Positions 26,291 to 37,829 of a stretch of DNA of 64,000 bases are shown piece by piece. Each line of letters starts with the position of its first letter. The first letter of the stretch is position 1. This DNA comes from Adineta vaga (Eukaryota > Rotifera), in NCBI GenBank assembly GCA_021613535.1, contig CP075496.1, positions 5,704,001 through 5,768,000 of the forward strand. The letters run 5' to 3'. The translations under genes were made by a program, and so were the position numbers. The notes beneath the pieces were generated by a model that did not search any database, had not been told where the DNA came from, and saw only the letters and a list, made by a program, of their open reading frames with translations.

Positions 26291-29205
26291 ATGAACCTTG
26301 ATGATCAACGAACAGATCGAATCCTTGTGATTTCTCGATTGATATTTATTTTAATAATCATATTTACGACTTCCTGTCATGGTTGGCATAAGACATTGAC
26401 ATTTGTTCAACAATCATCTTATGAATCAAGTAAGATAAACATTAAAAATCATCTTTTTCGTTCTTAATTTTACTCGATCTGTCGCCGATAGATTTCGATG
26501 ATCAAAATCGTATGATTCTATCGGATATGAAATTTTTTCAATGGTATCAATCTTATGCAATATATGGTGCACGTGAAACATTGATTTTATTAAAACCTGA
26601 TTTAAATAATTCATCAGTAAGTTTATTTCTTTTTCACAGAAAGAATTTGAATTTTATTCAAAAGATTGAAATGTTATCTTACAATTGGTATGTTGATCCA
26701 GTAACAATGGATGAATGTATTCAAGAATGGGATATCAAAGTATAATTTTCATTAATGAATAATATCTAAAGACAAAATTGATTCTTTCTTTACTTCGAAA
26801 GGAAAAATGTTATAATGATATAGTTCACGTTCGAATTTTACCTGATGATTCGAAAATGGATGTGTATTGTACATATGCTCATCGACCCATGGTTCGATCA
26901 TTTGATTTACAATCGATGTCATTCATTAATAAATATATTCTAACACGTGATCCACATCCTCCAATTGATTCAGAAAGTTCTTATGTCATGTTAACTTTCA
27001 ATACGAATATTGTTACAGCTGGTTATCAAGGTGATTATATTCCAACAATACGTGCTACACAAGGAAAAACTTTATTGTATGCATTGAGACAAAGTAATAA
27101 AAATGAATGAATGAATGATGATTTAAGTTAAATAAAAATTCATTTATTTAGATTCATATTTTATTGGAGGATTTAAATATGATGGAAAAGCAGTCTTTGG
27201 AGTGATAGAAACTTCTGAACGACATGATACAGTAAGATTTCGCTTTATAGCACATAAACTTGAATTAAATACAAAATAGAAGTGACATTATTCAAAAAGT
27301 CGATCAATTAAGAAAAGAATACTGTTTAGATTTGAATCTCTTTGATAACTGACAAGAAAAAACTCTTTTGATAGATCAGACAGATTTAATGTATGAATTA
27401 TTAATAAGATTATTCTTTTCTATTTAGAATCGTGTTTCTCGCTTAGTCATGGCTTGTGCTAATCGAGCAGAAATTGTACGTAAAGCAATTCTAAATTGTT
27501 CAACCGATATGTTTGATCAATCACGTTCATTTGTCTTTCACATTTTAAGTAAAATATTATTCGATGAAAATCTCCATTCATTTATGTATATTTTCTTCTT
27601 CTTAGCTGCTCTAGTCGATCCAATTTACACATCAAATAATTCAACATTACTTTTCGCTACATTTACTACGAATAAGTAATGCATAGATTTCACACCTATC
27701 GATTATGATTAAATTTGATTTCAGTTCAACAATCACAGCATCAGCTGTATGTTTATTTGTATTAGATAAACAATTTTATCAAGTCTTTACAGCTCCATCG
27801 AAGCAAATTAATCGACGAACATCAATAATTAATAATGAATTCACTGATCTTATTCGTAATTGTAATCAATCAATTTCATCAACTATTGATCGTGATATGG
27901 TCGAATCTGATAAACAATTTTTATCATATTTATCAAATCCATTATTAATTGAAACGATGTCAACATCAACTTTTACAGCTATGAATGTTATTCAATATGA
28001 TAATAATCTCTATTGTTTAATTATCGGAACAAGTAGAATCGAATAGATTAATAAAGAGAAGATTATCTAAGAAGATAAGTTTTTATTTAGGTAATGGTCA
28101 TCTATTAACAGCATTTATGAATGAAACATACAAAACAAATGTCTACGAAGAATTAACATTACCGAAAACTATGCATTATGCAATCAAATCGATTACTTAT
28201 CAAAAAGTGTATGTAAAACAGAAGATTTTCTTTTTCTTCAAATATCCTTCAATAAAAGTAATATCTTTGAAGTGAAGAGTAAGAGTCTTGAACATGTATG
28301 ATTATATCGATATACATATTCTTCATAACGACATGTCCTTGTCAATGTCGATTGATTTGAATTAAAACCAAAATTTCGCTTTTCTTTAGTGATGATAATT
28401 CATATGTGATTATTGTAACAAATTATCAAGGATATTTAGCAATTAAATTAACTCAATGCAATGAAAAACTTTGTTTCGCTTGTTGGACAAACGATTGTTT
28501 CATTCGAAAAATTTCACCTATCAAGTAAAGTTTAGTTTTATAATACATACAGAAGATTTATTTTTGATTTATGTATGTTTCAGTACTAGTATCACAGAAC
28601 ATTGTTCAATGGATAGTAATCTTCGATTAGTAACAGTTAATGATACCGAAGAACATATGAATAATGAGACAGTATTATTCGATTGGCCATTATCGAATAA
28701 ATCTTCAGGTACGGGAAAAACAGTTTCTTCGAGATTTAAACTGAATTTTCTTGATTTAGATGAGTCATCACATAATAAATTATTGTTATATATTGTTGTT
28801 CCAATGTCTTTTGTTGTTTTTATTTTATCTATTTTAATTATTATACTTCTGACAAAATCTAATCGTAAAAAACGCCAACGCCGACGATCTCCTAGTAATC
28901 ATCATCATCGAAAAACAAAACATTTATCTTCAACTCCCACCAATGATTCCTATACTTATACAAATAATGTTCTCTATCGAACAAATAATGATAAATTATT
29001 TGTGGAATCCAAACATCAACAACATTTATTTCCCATTAAATCAGAACTATCAATTCCTCCAATATCTTGTCCTATTTATTCCACATCATCATCACACAGT
29101 TTACCACCATTAGTATCTTCAATATCTTCAACACCACCTTTAATTCCTTTCTCTTCAACTCCTCAATCACTTTCAGTTCATCGTTTATATAAAAGTTACG
29201 TTTAA
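26291..29205 (+). CDS. Transmembrane semaphorin
   Basis: Ten exons (26291-26429, 26492-26739, 26802-27093, 27152-27231, 27428-27548, 27606-27675, 27725-28032, 28091-28208, 28390-28524, 28584-29205) give exactly 710 residues. There is a signal peptide (LIFILIIIFTTSCHG), then a Sema beta-propeller with the usual landmarks: CYNDIVHVRIL, SYFIGGF, NRVSRLVMACANR, AILNCS, TLLFATFTTN and SAVCLFVLDKQFYQVF. A short cysteine cluster (CNEKLCFACWTNDC) is probably the PSI domain. A transmembrane helix (LYIVVPMSFVVFILSILIII) and a basic, then Ser/Pro-rich tail of about 130 residues follow. Semaphorins signal through plexins in axon guidance and cell migration. Thrombospondin and Ig domains are absent, so a class 1/6-like transmembrane form is most likely. 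The tail ends KSYV, a class I PDZ-ligand pattern. Confidence 0.88.
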
Positions 29206-29263
29206 ATTTCAAATTTGTTTTAAGTATATTGTGGAATTTAACTTGTATTTTTCTATTGAAGTT

Positions 29264-29269
29264 AATAAA
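29264..29269 (+). terminator. Polyadenylation signal of the semaphorin gene
   Basis: AATAAA lies 58 nt after the stop codon at 29203-29205. It is the first such hexamer downstream. Confidence 0.45.
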
Positions 29270-30004
29270 TACCTATCTGAACCAGATTATAAAAGCGAAC
29301 ATAAGTCAAAAGTTTGAAGTTCGAGTAGTAGAAAAACGACCTTAAAGACCCTTTCACTCTCGCACATGAATGTAACCAGCAGCTGTTTACAGCGCCAGAC
29401 CCTAGATGGGCATTTCACATATATATATATTCATCTATTCTTTTGTCTTCTTGTATATGTGTGATTCATACAACAAGCAGCAGTCCAACAAGCAAACAAC
29501 TTACTACATTCATATTGTATCATCTCACGGGATAGATTTCAGTGTTTTGAAATTTATTAAACTTGATTTTTTTGCCGGTTTTATTTATTTCATAGAGATA
29601 AATGTCTATAGCGTTGATAAAATCTATAAGAGACTTGAAAGTCTAGAGAAAATGTTTAAGAACATCAATCACTATAGCAATAAAGACACACGTGCTCAAA
29701 AAAGAATCAAACTTTTAGAAATCCTAAGTGTTAGGAAAAAAAAAGAAAACAAACAAACAAACATATACGGAACAATACGAATCAAACATGGTTCATGTTG
29801 ATACAGTATTTCTTACAAACAAACAAATACACACTCATTTTGCACCATCTTAACGAATGCACGAAATGAGTTGAACAAAAAAGAAAACAGCACATACAGA
29901 CATTTAAATGCAAATGCAAGAAAAAAAGAAAAGACGAAACGAAAAAATAAGGAAGCATGCAACAAACATGAAAAGTTTTGTTTTTCTGAATGGATAAATA
30001 TATC

Positions 30005-30012
30005 TATATACA
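30005..30012 (-). promoter_or_regulatory. Candidate Pumilio response element in the Nanos 3'UTR
   Basis: On the minus strand the sequence reads TGTATATA, matching the Pumilio consensus TGTANATA, 17 nt after the Nanos stop codon. Pumilio is Nanos's usual partner and autoregulation through the 3'UTR is known in other animals. In DNA this AT-rich a chance match is quite possible. Confidence 0.3.
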
Positions 30013-30029
30013 TTGACGTTGTGAATTGA

Positions 30030-30794
30030 TCAGAAATTGTTGTTCGTACTCATCCGATAAGAATTTTGTCGTGGATAAAAACCATATATATGATTTAGTT
30101 CATTGGAAATATTAGGTAAACGTATGTTAGTATCATCATCAGAATCATCATCACGAAGACTATTTGAATTTGTGACACGAATACAAGTTGTACAATGACA
30201 TTTTTTTAAGACGGGACAAAATATAGCGCCAGTTTCATCATACATTGTATGAGCTAAAGAAGAAGAGAAAATGAAATATTTCGAAGAAAAAGAAATGATC
30301 TTACATGTATAAAGACATTCAGGCATATTATGACTTTTACAATGTCTACAAATCGTTTTTGAGTGCGATGATTGTAATTGTTGTTGTTGTGGAGGACTTT
30401 GTTGACTTTTTAATTGAACCATTCCATTAAGTTGTTCATTTAAAACTGGTGAATAATAACTTTGTGGACTTTCATCTGGTGATGATATTAAACTACTATG
30501 ATGAGTTGGTAACCAAGAAAAATGAGTTAATGTTGGTGATGAGAATTCACTTGCTTTTCGGCGCGATTCAGTTGGGCCATTGCTAGAAACAAAAATTGAA
30601 AATAGAAAATCAACTTTTGCAACTTGTTTTACTTACTGAAAATAAGTAAATGGTTCACCCATTGTTTCTGCATCGAATTCATAATTTAGTGGATCAAATA
30701 CTGGTTCATGAGAATGATTAGTTCCATTTCCCATTAATAAAGAAGAAGCTGCTTTGATGAGAGTTTTATTATTACTTGGCGAATAACGATACAT
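30030..30794 (-). CDS. nanos: Nanos-like RNA-binding translational repressor (second zinc knuckle incomplete)
   Basis: Three exons on the minus strand (30794-30637, 30582-30305, 30253-30030) join to 219 residues. The N-terminal part is Ser/Pro/Gln-rich (SQQSPPQQQQLQSS) and presumably disordered. The first CCHC knuckle of the Nanos zinc finger is complete across the exon 2/3 junction: CRHC, LYTSH, then ETGAIFC. PVLKK and CTTC, the start of knuckle 2, follow, but the expected x7-H-x4-C half is absent. The reading continues with a polar, acidic tail (SLRDDDSDDDTN) to the stop. Nanos works with Pumilio to repress maternal mRNAs and protect germ-line identity. The LYTSH...FCPVL core makes the family call firm. 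Whether the finger folds is open; an alternative 3' exon could supply the missing ligands. Confidence 0.85.
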
Positions 30795-32643
30795 GATAGA
30801 GTAAATAGAAAGATGAAAATACGAATCGATCGAAGTGTGTCTGACGTATAAAAGTGTTAAAAATAATGAATGAATGAATGATAAAATGAATGAAAATCAC
30901 AGGAAAATAAAGAGATGCGTTGGATCTATATTTCTCTCTCTCTCGTTTTTATCTTAGCTATTTCTTTTGTAATTTTATGAAATTAAATTCGAAAAAATCC
31001 GAGAGAAAGAGATAGAATATGCCAGATCATATCGGATACAACCTAGATGGGATGAAAAAATGACGTCATGAACCAAAGAGAAATGTCACGCGATAGTAAA
31101 CTTTATTGAATTCTATAAAAGAAGACACGTGCCGCTATGAAGAGAAATCTATATCAGGGAAAGAAAGATAGATGCTCGTCGATAATGATCACTGATATGA
31201 TCGAATGAAATGTCTGCCTAGACTCTTCTGTAGTACACATGAAGAAAAAGAAACTATTCCGTTGTTGAAATGAGCAAATTGTAGAAAGCAACAGACGATA
31301 GTTAGTCTAGAAGCCTCGAGGAGTAATTCTTTGTCGATCGTGACGTCAGATATAGTAATAGATGCACTTTAATTCAAGATGAAAGTGTGAACAAGACAAA
31401 AATAATCTATGATTAGAAATTAGAAAAAATTCTTGTCTAGATGCATGAATAAGAATGGCCTTATTGTGCCTATGACTTCACCGATATACTAGATAGTCGA
31501 CCAAATTCAATATTGAATTCCATAACCATCTATCGTATTCCGTATTCTGTTCTTTCTAGTTTACCTAACATAATCAAGTTATTTCATAATAGGTATACTT
31601 TATTTTCAGAAAATTCGAAGTAAAAGTCTGAATTCAAATGCCTTGATCCATCGATCGAAATCGTAACATAATATTACAAGAAAAAACTAAAATCTCTCTT
31701 AGTTTAAAATATGTGAGAATCGGTATCTCAATTTTTCATGATGAGATCTATCCCCAAAGTGTACAAGTAGTGTTAAACAATGTTTTTGTTTCGAAAAGGC
31801 ATCGGTATAAAGATAAAATCGTACAACTCATGATAAAACTATTTCATTGGATTGTAGTACCAATAAATACACATTGATAGTATTATGAAGATAATTAAAT
31901 GTTTGAAATACATGTTTTCAATCATTGATATTCTAACATGGCTGAAAATACTAGCCATTATTCTTTTACGTTCTACATTCATTTAAATCCAAGATATTTC
32001 ATTCGCTATTGTGGTTATTTTTCCAGCATATATCAATGAATAATTATAATATTCAATCTTCTATTCAAATTATCTTATTTCTAATAGATTAAATATACGT
32101 TGTATATTTTGAAAGTATATGATAGTTATCATTCACACGTTTTCGTTGAAATCGAGACGGCTCTCTCTTATTTTTATTTTTAGTAGAAACCAACTGTATA
32201 TCAAACTAGAAGAAATGGAAAGAAAAATACTATTATTTTATCGATATTATTGCACCTTCATCCTACTACTATAACAATGGTGAATCATATGACATGTCTG
32301 ATGACAAAATGATCGTCGTCATCTTTTCCAATTCTTTTCACTTGACAATGTCTCTGCTGCAAGCAGGTCTGATCTATTCGAAGATGAAGACGAAGAATAT
32401 TGAAAACTTTTGTAAAAGCAAATAAGGCGTGTTTTTTTCTTTTTTCTCTTTTTCGTTCCCTCTCTCTCTCTCCGTCTCCGTCTTCTTCTTTCGTATTTTC
32501 TGTTTACACATATATATATATCCATGGGTATATTATCTGATCAGTATTTATATTATTATCATTTAACTTTTATTTTGTATCCATTACACACATAGCATTC
32601 TATTTTTGTCTTTTATCCTTCGCGTTTTTTTGTTTTTGTCAAA
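30795..32643. other. Divergent upstream region shared by Nanos and CPEB
   Basis: About 1.85 kb between two oppositely transcribed start codons, with no coding signal. It must contain both promoters and 5'UTRs. A CT-rich stretch (32457-32489) and a TATATATATAT run (32511-32521) lie about 120-190 bp before the CPEB start. Confidence 0.55.
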
Positions 32644-34968
32644 ATGGCTCACATCTATCGTGGTCCTCCTGTAAGTATATATAGAGGAAATAGTCCGAAT
32701 TTTTCATTATTATTATTATTATTATAGCATTGTAAAGATAATGAACGAATGGGTTATTACGGTGAAGTTCCCCTCGAATATCAATTTGGTAAGTAGTTTT
32801 TATTTTTCCATAGATTTAAAATCAGTTTTTCTCTTAATAGAAAAACCAGCAATTGATCGATTATTAGACTATATATCGAATCAAGAATCTCGTAAACCAG
32901 CTATTGATATTTTAATACAAGAATATCTCGAAAGAATCGGTAGTCCATTAGCATGTCCATCACCACATATATCTCCATTAGTGGATATCGGTATGTTTTC
33001 GACAAAATATTCTTTTTTCTTTCTTCAATTACTTGAAATCTAGCTCTCGAACCTGGAATTGATGATAAAACAAATATTTGTAGTCAACAAACTCAAACAC
33101 CTACTGGAACAATGCAATGTTATCAAACTGCTCTTTCATTTTATCCAACTCCATTGACTTCAGGTAACGATATTATATATGAACCAAATTATGATTATCG
33201 AAATACAGCTTCAACACCTTTACTTCCGTATGTAAATCCGGATATATCAATCATTAGAATCAGCTCTTTTTCTTTCTCTTCATATTTGAATATAAATAGG
33301 CCATTGTCAAGTCGATCTTATCGTTCATCATCAATAGCAACGGATGGTGTTGGAAATACACCGACTACAAGAATTTCTATTTCATCAAATCAAGAAATTC
33401 CAATTATTGATCGATTTGTAAGTGAAAGCTTAATTTTATTCAAATATGAAATGATTTTTTTTTAAATTTAGGCAAATGTGAATAGTAGCCAAGATAATCG
33501 TTTAAAACGAGCTGCTGCTCAAGAACGTCGTCAAGCTACACGTAAAATTCTTGATGTTTTGAAAAATAAATCTTATCTGATTGTCTTTATTTAGGACATT
33601 TTGGAAAAGTTCAACCCGGTTTAATTTGGACATCACCATTACCTGTTCGACCACGTATTTTTTCTATTCGACCACCATCATTGTCTTGCAAAATATTTCT
33701 CGGTGGTATTCCACATGATCTTAATCCAAGTAAAATTATTCATTTTAATCGATCATCTTTAGAGAAAGAAAGTATTCTTTTAATAGGAGATTTACAAGAA
33801 CGTTTGGAAAGTTTTGGTTTAGTTCGACTTGAATGGCCTAATAAAGAGAATGCATCAATGCATAAAAATGCTTCTAATCATAGTAAGACTGTTGATATTG
33901 ATAGTTTTTTGTTTGCTGGTAACAAATCTTTGAATGTATTAGTTACAGCTGGTTTTGTTTATGCTGTATATGAAAATGAAGAATCTGTTCATAAGATTTT
34001 ACATACGTGTTCAACAAAAACTGATCGAACATTAGATGATGGTCGATGCGAATATTATCTCGAAGTATACAGTCAACGATCAAGTGCACGACGTAAAAGT
34101 GTAAGATGAAAAATGTGTTCATAAATCAGAGAAAAACAAAACGAATTTATTTTCTTTAGATTCAAATTATTCCTTGGTTTGTGGTAAATATTTCACATGG
34201 GAAATGATTAAAAGGGAAAGAATGACTTTTTTTTCTAAAATAGGAAGATTCTCAATGGGTTGCGGAGGGTGATTATAATTTGAATGGATATAGTAATTGG
34301 GAACAACGATTAAATTCAACTGAATGCATTAATCGAACAGTATTTGTTGGTGCTTTACATGGAATGATGACAGCTTATGCATTAGCTCGTATATGTCATG
34401 AATTATTTGGTGATGTAGAATATGCCGCAATTGATACTGATAGAAATAAATATCCAATTGGTAAGTTAATTCTATTAGTTTAGAGTATTATATAAAGCTG
34501 AAGAATCTTGTGTATTGTTTGAAATAGAGATTCTGTATATCATATTTAAACTATTATTCTCATCATTATTATCTATCTGTTTTTTAGGTTCTGGTCGCGT
34601 TGTTTTTGTCAATGCTCATAGCTATTATGCAGCTGTTACTGCTAATTATTTAATGATCGAATGTGATAAATTCTGCAAAGTGGTATGTTTAATTCGAACT
34701 ATTTAATCTCGTATGATTTTTTCCCCTCTCTATCGAATAGATACAAATCGATCCGTATTTATCAGATAGCGTACCATGTGCTGGTACAAACGGGCAATGG
34801 GCTTGTCCAAATATGGGACAATATTTTTGTCGTTCACTGAAATGTATGAAATATTATTGTGCATCATGTTGGGATTTAAATCCAAATCATACTACAACTC
34901 AAACAAGTGAATGTGAGCCACCAGCAATGATCCATAAGCCATTGATGCGTAATGCTCGTACAGCATGA
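32644..34968 (+). CDS. cpeb: CPEB (cytoplasmic polyadenylation element-binding protein, CPEB1/Orb type)
   Basis: Eleven exons (32644-32670, 32728-32788, 32841-32990, 33044-33227, 33300-33417, 33472-33541, 33595-34100, 34160-34183, 34244-34460, 34588-34682, 34741-34968) join exactly to 559 residues. The N-terminal 240 residues are low-complexity. RRM1 starts at [15 protein letters not shown]2 includes [35 protein letters not shown] and [11 protein letters not shown]; a C-terminal CEBP zinc domain ([20 protein letters not shown]) closes the protein, which ends in PLMRN plus a short tail. The family binds U-rich CPE elements in 3'UTRs and controls poly(A) length and translation of stored mRNAs in oocytes and neurons. 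Exon 8 is a 24-nt micro-exon. The ATG opens a 9-codon exon. A (ATT)n run precedes the exon 2 acceptor. Confidence 0.93.
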
Positions 34969-35883
34969 GAATGTTCTCCTTCTTTCTTTCTTTCTTTCTT
35001 TACTAGTGATATTCGCTAATCTGAAGATTTTAGTTTTCTTTTAACGTTTGTTTTTCTTTCGAAACCGAGAAAAAAAGTGATTATGTACAGATTTTCAAGT
35101 TTTGTTTTGTTCTTTTTCTCTCTTTCTGTTTCTGTTACGATGCTACAAACATTGATAACTTTTGACATATTTTTTGTCTTCGTCAGTATTAACTGACATT
35201 TAATCAAGAACCAAACACGTATATTCGTATGATTTGTTTTGTCAGTTTTGTCTTTTGTCTTTTGTTTTGTTTATTCGAAATTTCGAAACCTTTTACATTT
35301 AACTTTCTTGTGAAATATAGAAAACAAAAAAAGATCAGTAACATATGGAAAAAAATATGATTGAAGATCATATTTTATTTTTAAGCAAAGCAATGTCATT
35401 GTTGTTGTAGAATATATCAACATTAGTTAAATACAAGTTTGTTAAGGTTTCTTCAGTCAAAAGATATGTACATCAAAACATCAATTATGAGATAATGTTT
35501 GTTACCAAATGCGCATTAATCTTCTCGTTTTTCTTTTCGTTTAACCATTGTGTATCAATGACGATTCTGTAAATTTGACAGTAAGTTCTGGAGAAACATT
35601 TCTCCCTGGTTATTAACAATATTTTGATATGAAGATAGATGGAAGATATCATGAATGTTGATTAACTTGACAAGTTTGATTAGATAGAAAAAAAGCAAAT
35701 AAGGAAAAGATTTATCTATCTGTTTCCTAAACAAGTATTATTTTATATTTAGTATAATGCGAAAACAAAAGTTTGTCATGTCAGTATCAACCAAAAAGAA
35801 AATAGAACAAAGATCAATAAATACGGAATTGAAATTCAATAAAAAAAATATTTTTATCACATCAATCGAATGTCAGATCGTTT
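34969..35883. other. Convergent intergenic region (CPEB and ENPP 3' ends)
   Basis: No exon recognised. It starts with a (TTTC)n microsatellite (about 34980-35001) and is T-rich on the plus strand, as expected of a long CPEB 3'UTR. TTTTAT (CPE-like) occurs near 35371. Confidence 0.5.
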
Positions 35884-37624
35884 TTATACTTCGTCATCTT
35901 CATTTTCACTTTCTATCGAATCATCAAGTATTCCATCTTGACTTTTCAAAAGATGATATTCCACAGGTGTTCTATTCGATGTTACGTATATCAATTGTCG
36001 AGAATGACGGCATGCACATACTATAAAGATGATCGCGATCAAAATCATAACTATCAAGCAGATAACCACTAAATCAATCAAATAAATATTAAGAAAAATG
36101 AAAGAATTTCTTTTACCTAAAATCAATGAGAACATATCTTGTCGAAAATCGATTAAAATATGTTTTACATTACTAAGTGATCCATTCGTTGTACGTTGTT
36201 TTAGATGCAAAACATGAGACATTAATGGATAAAGATCAACATTACGAAATGGTTCGGCTAACAGATTTCGATAAAATGCTGGTCCAAATGCGTATAATAT
36301 TGGATGCATAGATTCCGCTCGATTATCATATCCATGATTACCAACGATGTTCATGAATGAATTATCACCAGGTAAAATAACATCATAACCAACTTTTCCA
36401 ACAATGAGAATATCTATTATATCAAACAAAACAGGTAGTATTTTGTTTTTCGTTAAAATGAATGATGCTTACCACCAATTCTTACATTGGATTTATAATG
36501 ATATTCATCAGGTATTTGAGCTTTTTTGTATACGTCATAATTAGGTAATTTAGATAAATTAGCATAGAGACGATCGATATCAGATGCTTAATTAGAAAGT
36601 TTTCAAAGATTAAATCAGATGTAAATACTATTTGTAAAAACTTACGTTTGTTAACAAAAATATTAGCAAATGCTCGACCACCATAGGCTGAAAATAATGA
36701 TTTATCGATATAATCTTCTAAAATAATTCGATGTGTTTTCTCGACATCATGCATTCCATGATCGGAAGTAATAATTACATTTAAATTGTTTCGTAAATAT
36801 TCATCTTTATCAATCATTTCTAACAATTCTCGAACATAGTCATCACATTTTTTCAAAGTTTCATTCATTTGAGATGATATTGGACCATAAAAGTGACCTA
36901 TTAAAATACTATAATCTATCTATTATCGCACATCTATTAGCGATTTACCAGTAACATCAGGTTCTGAATGATAGACTGCACCAAAGTTAATACGTGTTGA
37001 CATCGGTTCACGAAACCAATCTAAAACTTGTTTGAAGGCATTATCTAATGGACGAGTCGCATTGAACAATTGATATTTATGCGGACGATAACCATTTATA
37101 GGCACATTTGAACCGGGCCAAGCAATAATACCTGATCGTCGTTGTAGCGTGCTATTAACCAATTGATTACTAATCCAGATTGGTTGAGAATACGGATTTT
37201 GTGACCTAAGACAATGATGATGAATTTGATATCATAGTATTTTCAAGATGAGTACATACCACCATTTCGTATCATTCATTGTACTAATATTTGTCACAGC
37301 ATTCAATATTGGATCATACATGGAATTTGCAACGATTCCATGTGTTTCTTCGTATAAACCTGTAACCATTGTATAATGTGAAGGAAATGTAACTGTAGCA
37401 AAACTATTATCGATATGTTTAACACGAACACCACGTTTAAGTAGAGAATCAAAATGTGGTAACTGATAAATGTCAGGATAATCCCATCGAAACCCATCGA
37501 ATGATATTAATAATAGAAGTGGAATTGAAGATGTTTCATTGATCACAGGTGTGGAATAAATCAACGAAATAAGTAAACTTGAGCAAATAAATAAAAATCT
37601 ATGTACATTATTTTGTTCGATCAT
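35884..37624 (-). CDS. ENPP-type ectonucleotide pyrophosphatase/phosphodiesterase, copy A (catalytic residues intact)
   Basis: Six exons (37624-37260, 37205-36949, 36897-36646, 36586-36473, 36413-36117, 36068-35884) give 489 residues, the size of the short ENPP4-7 class. Signal peptide, single phosphodiesterase domain, then a C-terminal transmembrane helix (VICLIVMILIAIIFIVCA) and an acidic tail. All hallmarks are present: SFDGFRWDY (metal Asp), VTFPSHY (nucleophile Thr), EPDVTGHFYGP (metal Asp and His), SDHGMHD (Asp-His pair) and GNHGYDN (His). It is therefore predicted to be an active, bimetallic, cell-surface enzyme hydrolysing nucleotides or phosphodiester lipids; the substrate cannot be read from the sequence. 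Copy B starts upstream on the same strand, 205 bp away. Confidence 0.92.
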
Positions 37625-37829
37625 CTAAAAAGTCAATTTTACGATTATTTCTATTAATAATTGTCTTTATGACCAGATTAATGAGAATAAAGTTACAGAT
37701 TTAGAAGAGTATTTGTTTGAAATATACAAGTCAAGAAAAAAAAATACGCCAAAAAAATACAGATCTCTTTTGAAGAATACAAAAAAAAACGTGATAATCA
37801 CAGAAGAAGATAAATGTCAATTGCAGACG

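Larger units (their letters stand above)
29206..30029. other. Convergent intergenic region (semaphorin and Nanos 3' ends)
   Basis: No exon recognised. It contains the semaphorin 3'UTR on the plus strand and the Nanos 3'UTR on the minus strand. I searched it for a missing Nanos zinc-knuckle exon (pattern H-x4-C) and did not find one. Confidence 0.5.

Noticed and set aside
29406-29801. 131-codon frame downstream of the semaphorin gene
   Set aside because: No recognisable domain and lysine/isoleucine-rich composition typical of AT-rich non-coding DNA; no splice partners.
33164-33227. GTAACG at 33164 as the donor of CPEB exon 4
   Set aside because: Reading through to GTATGT at 33228 keeps an open frame, uses a better donor and gives the correct phase with exon 5.
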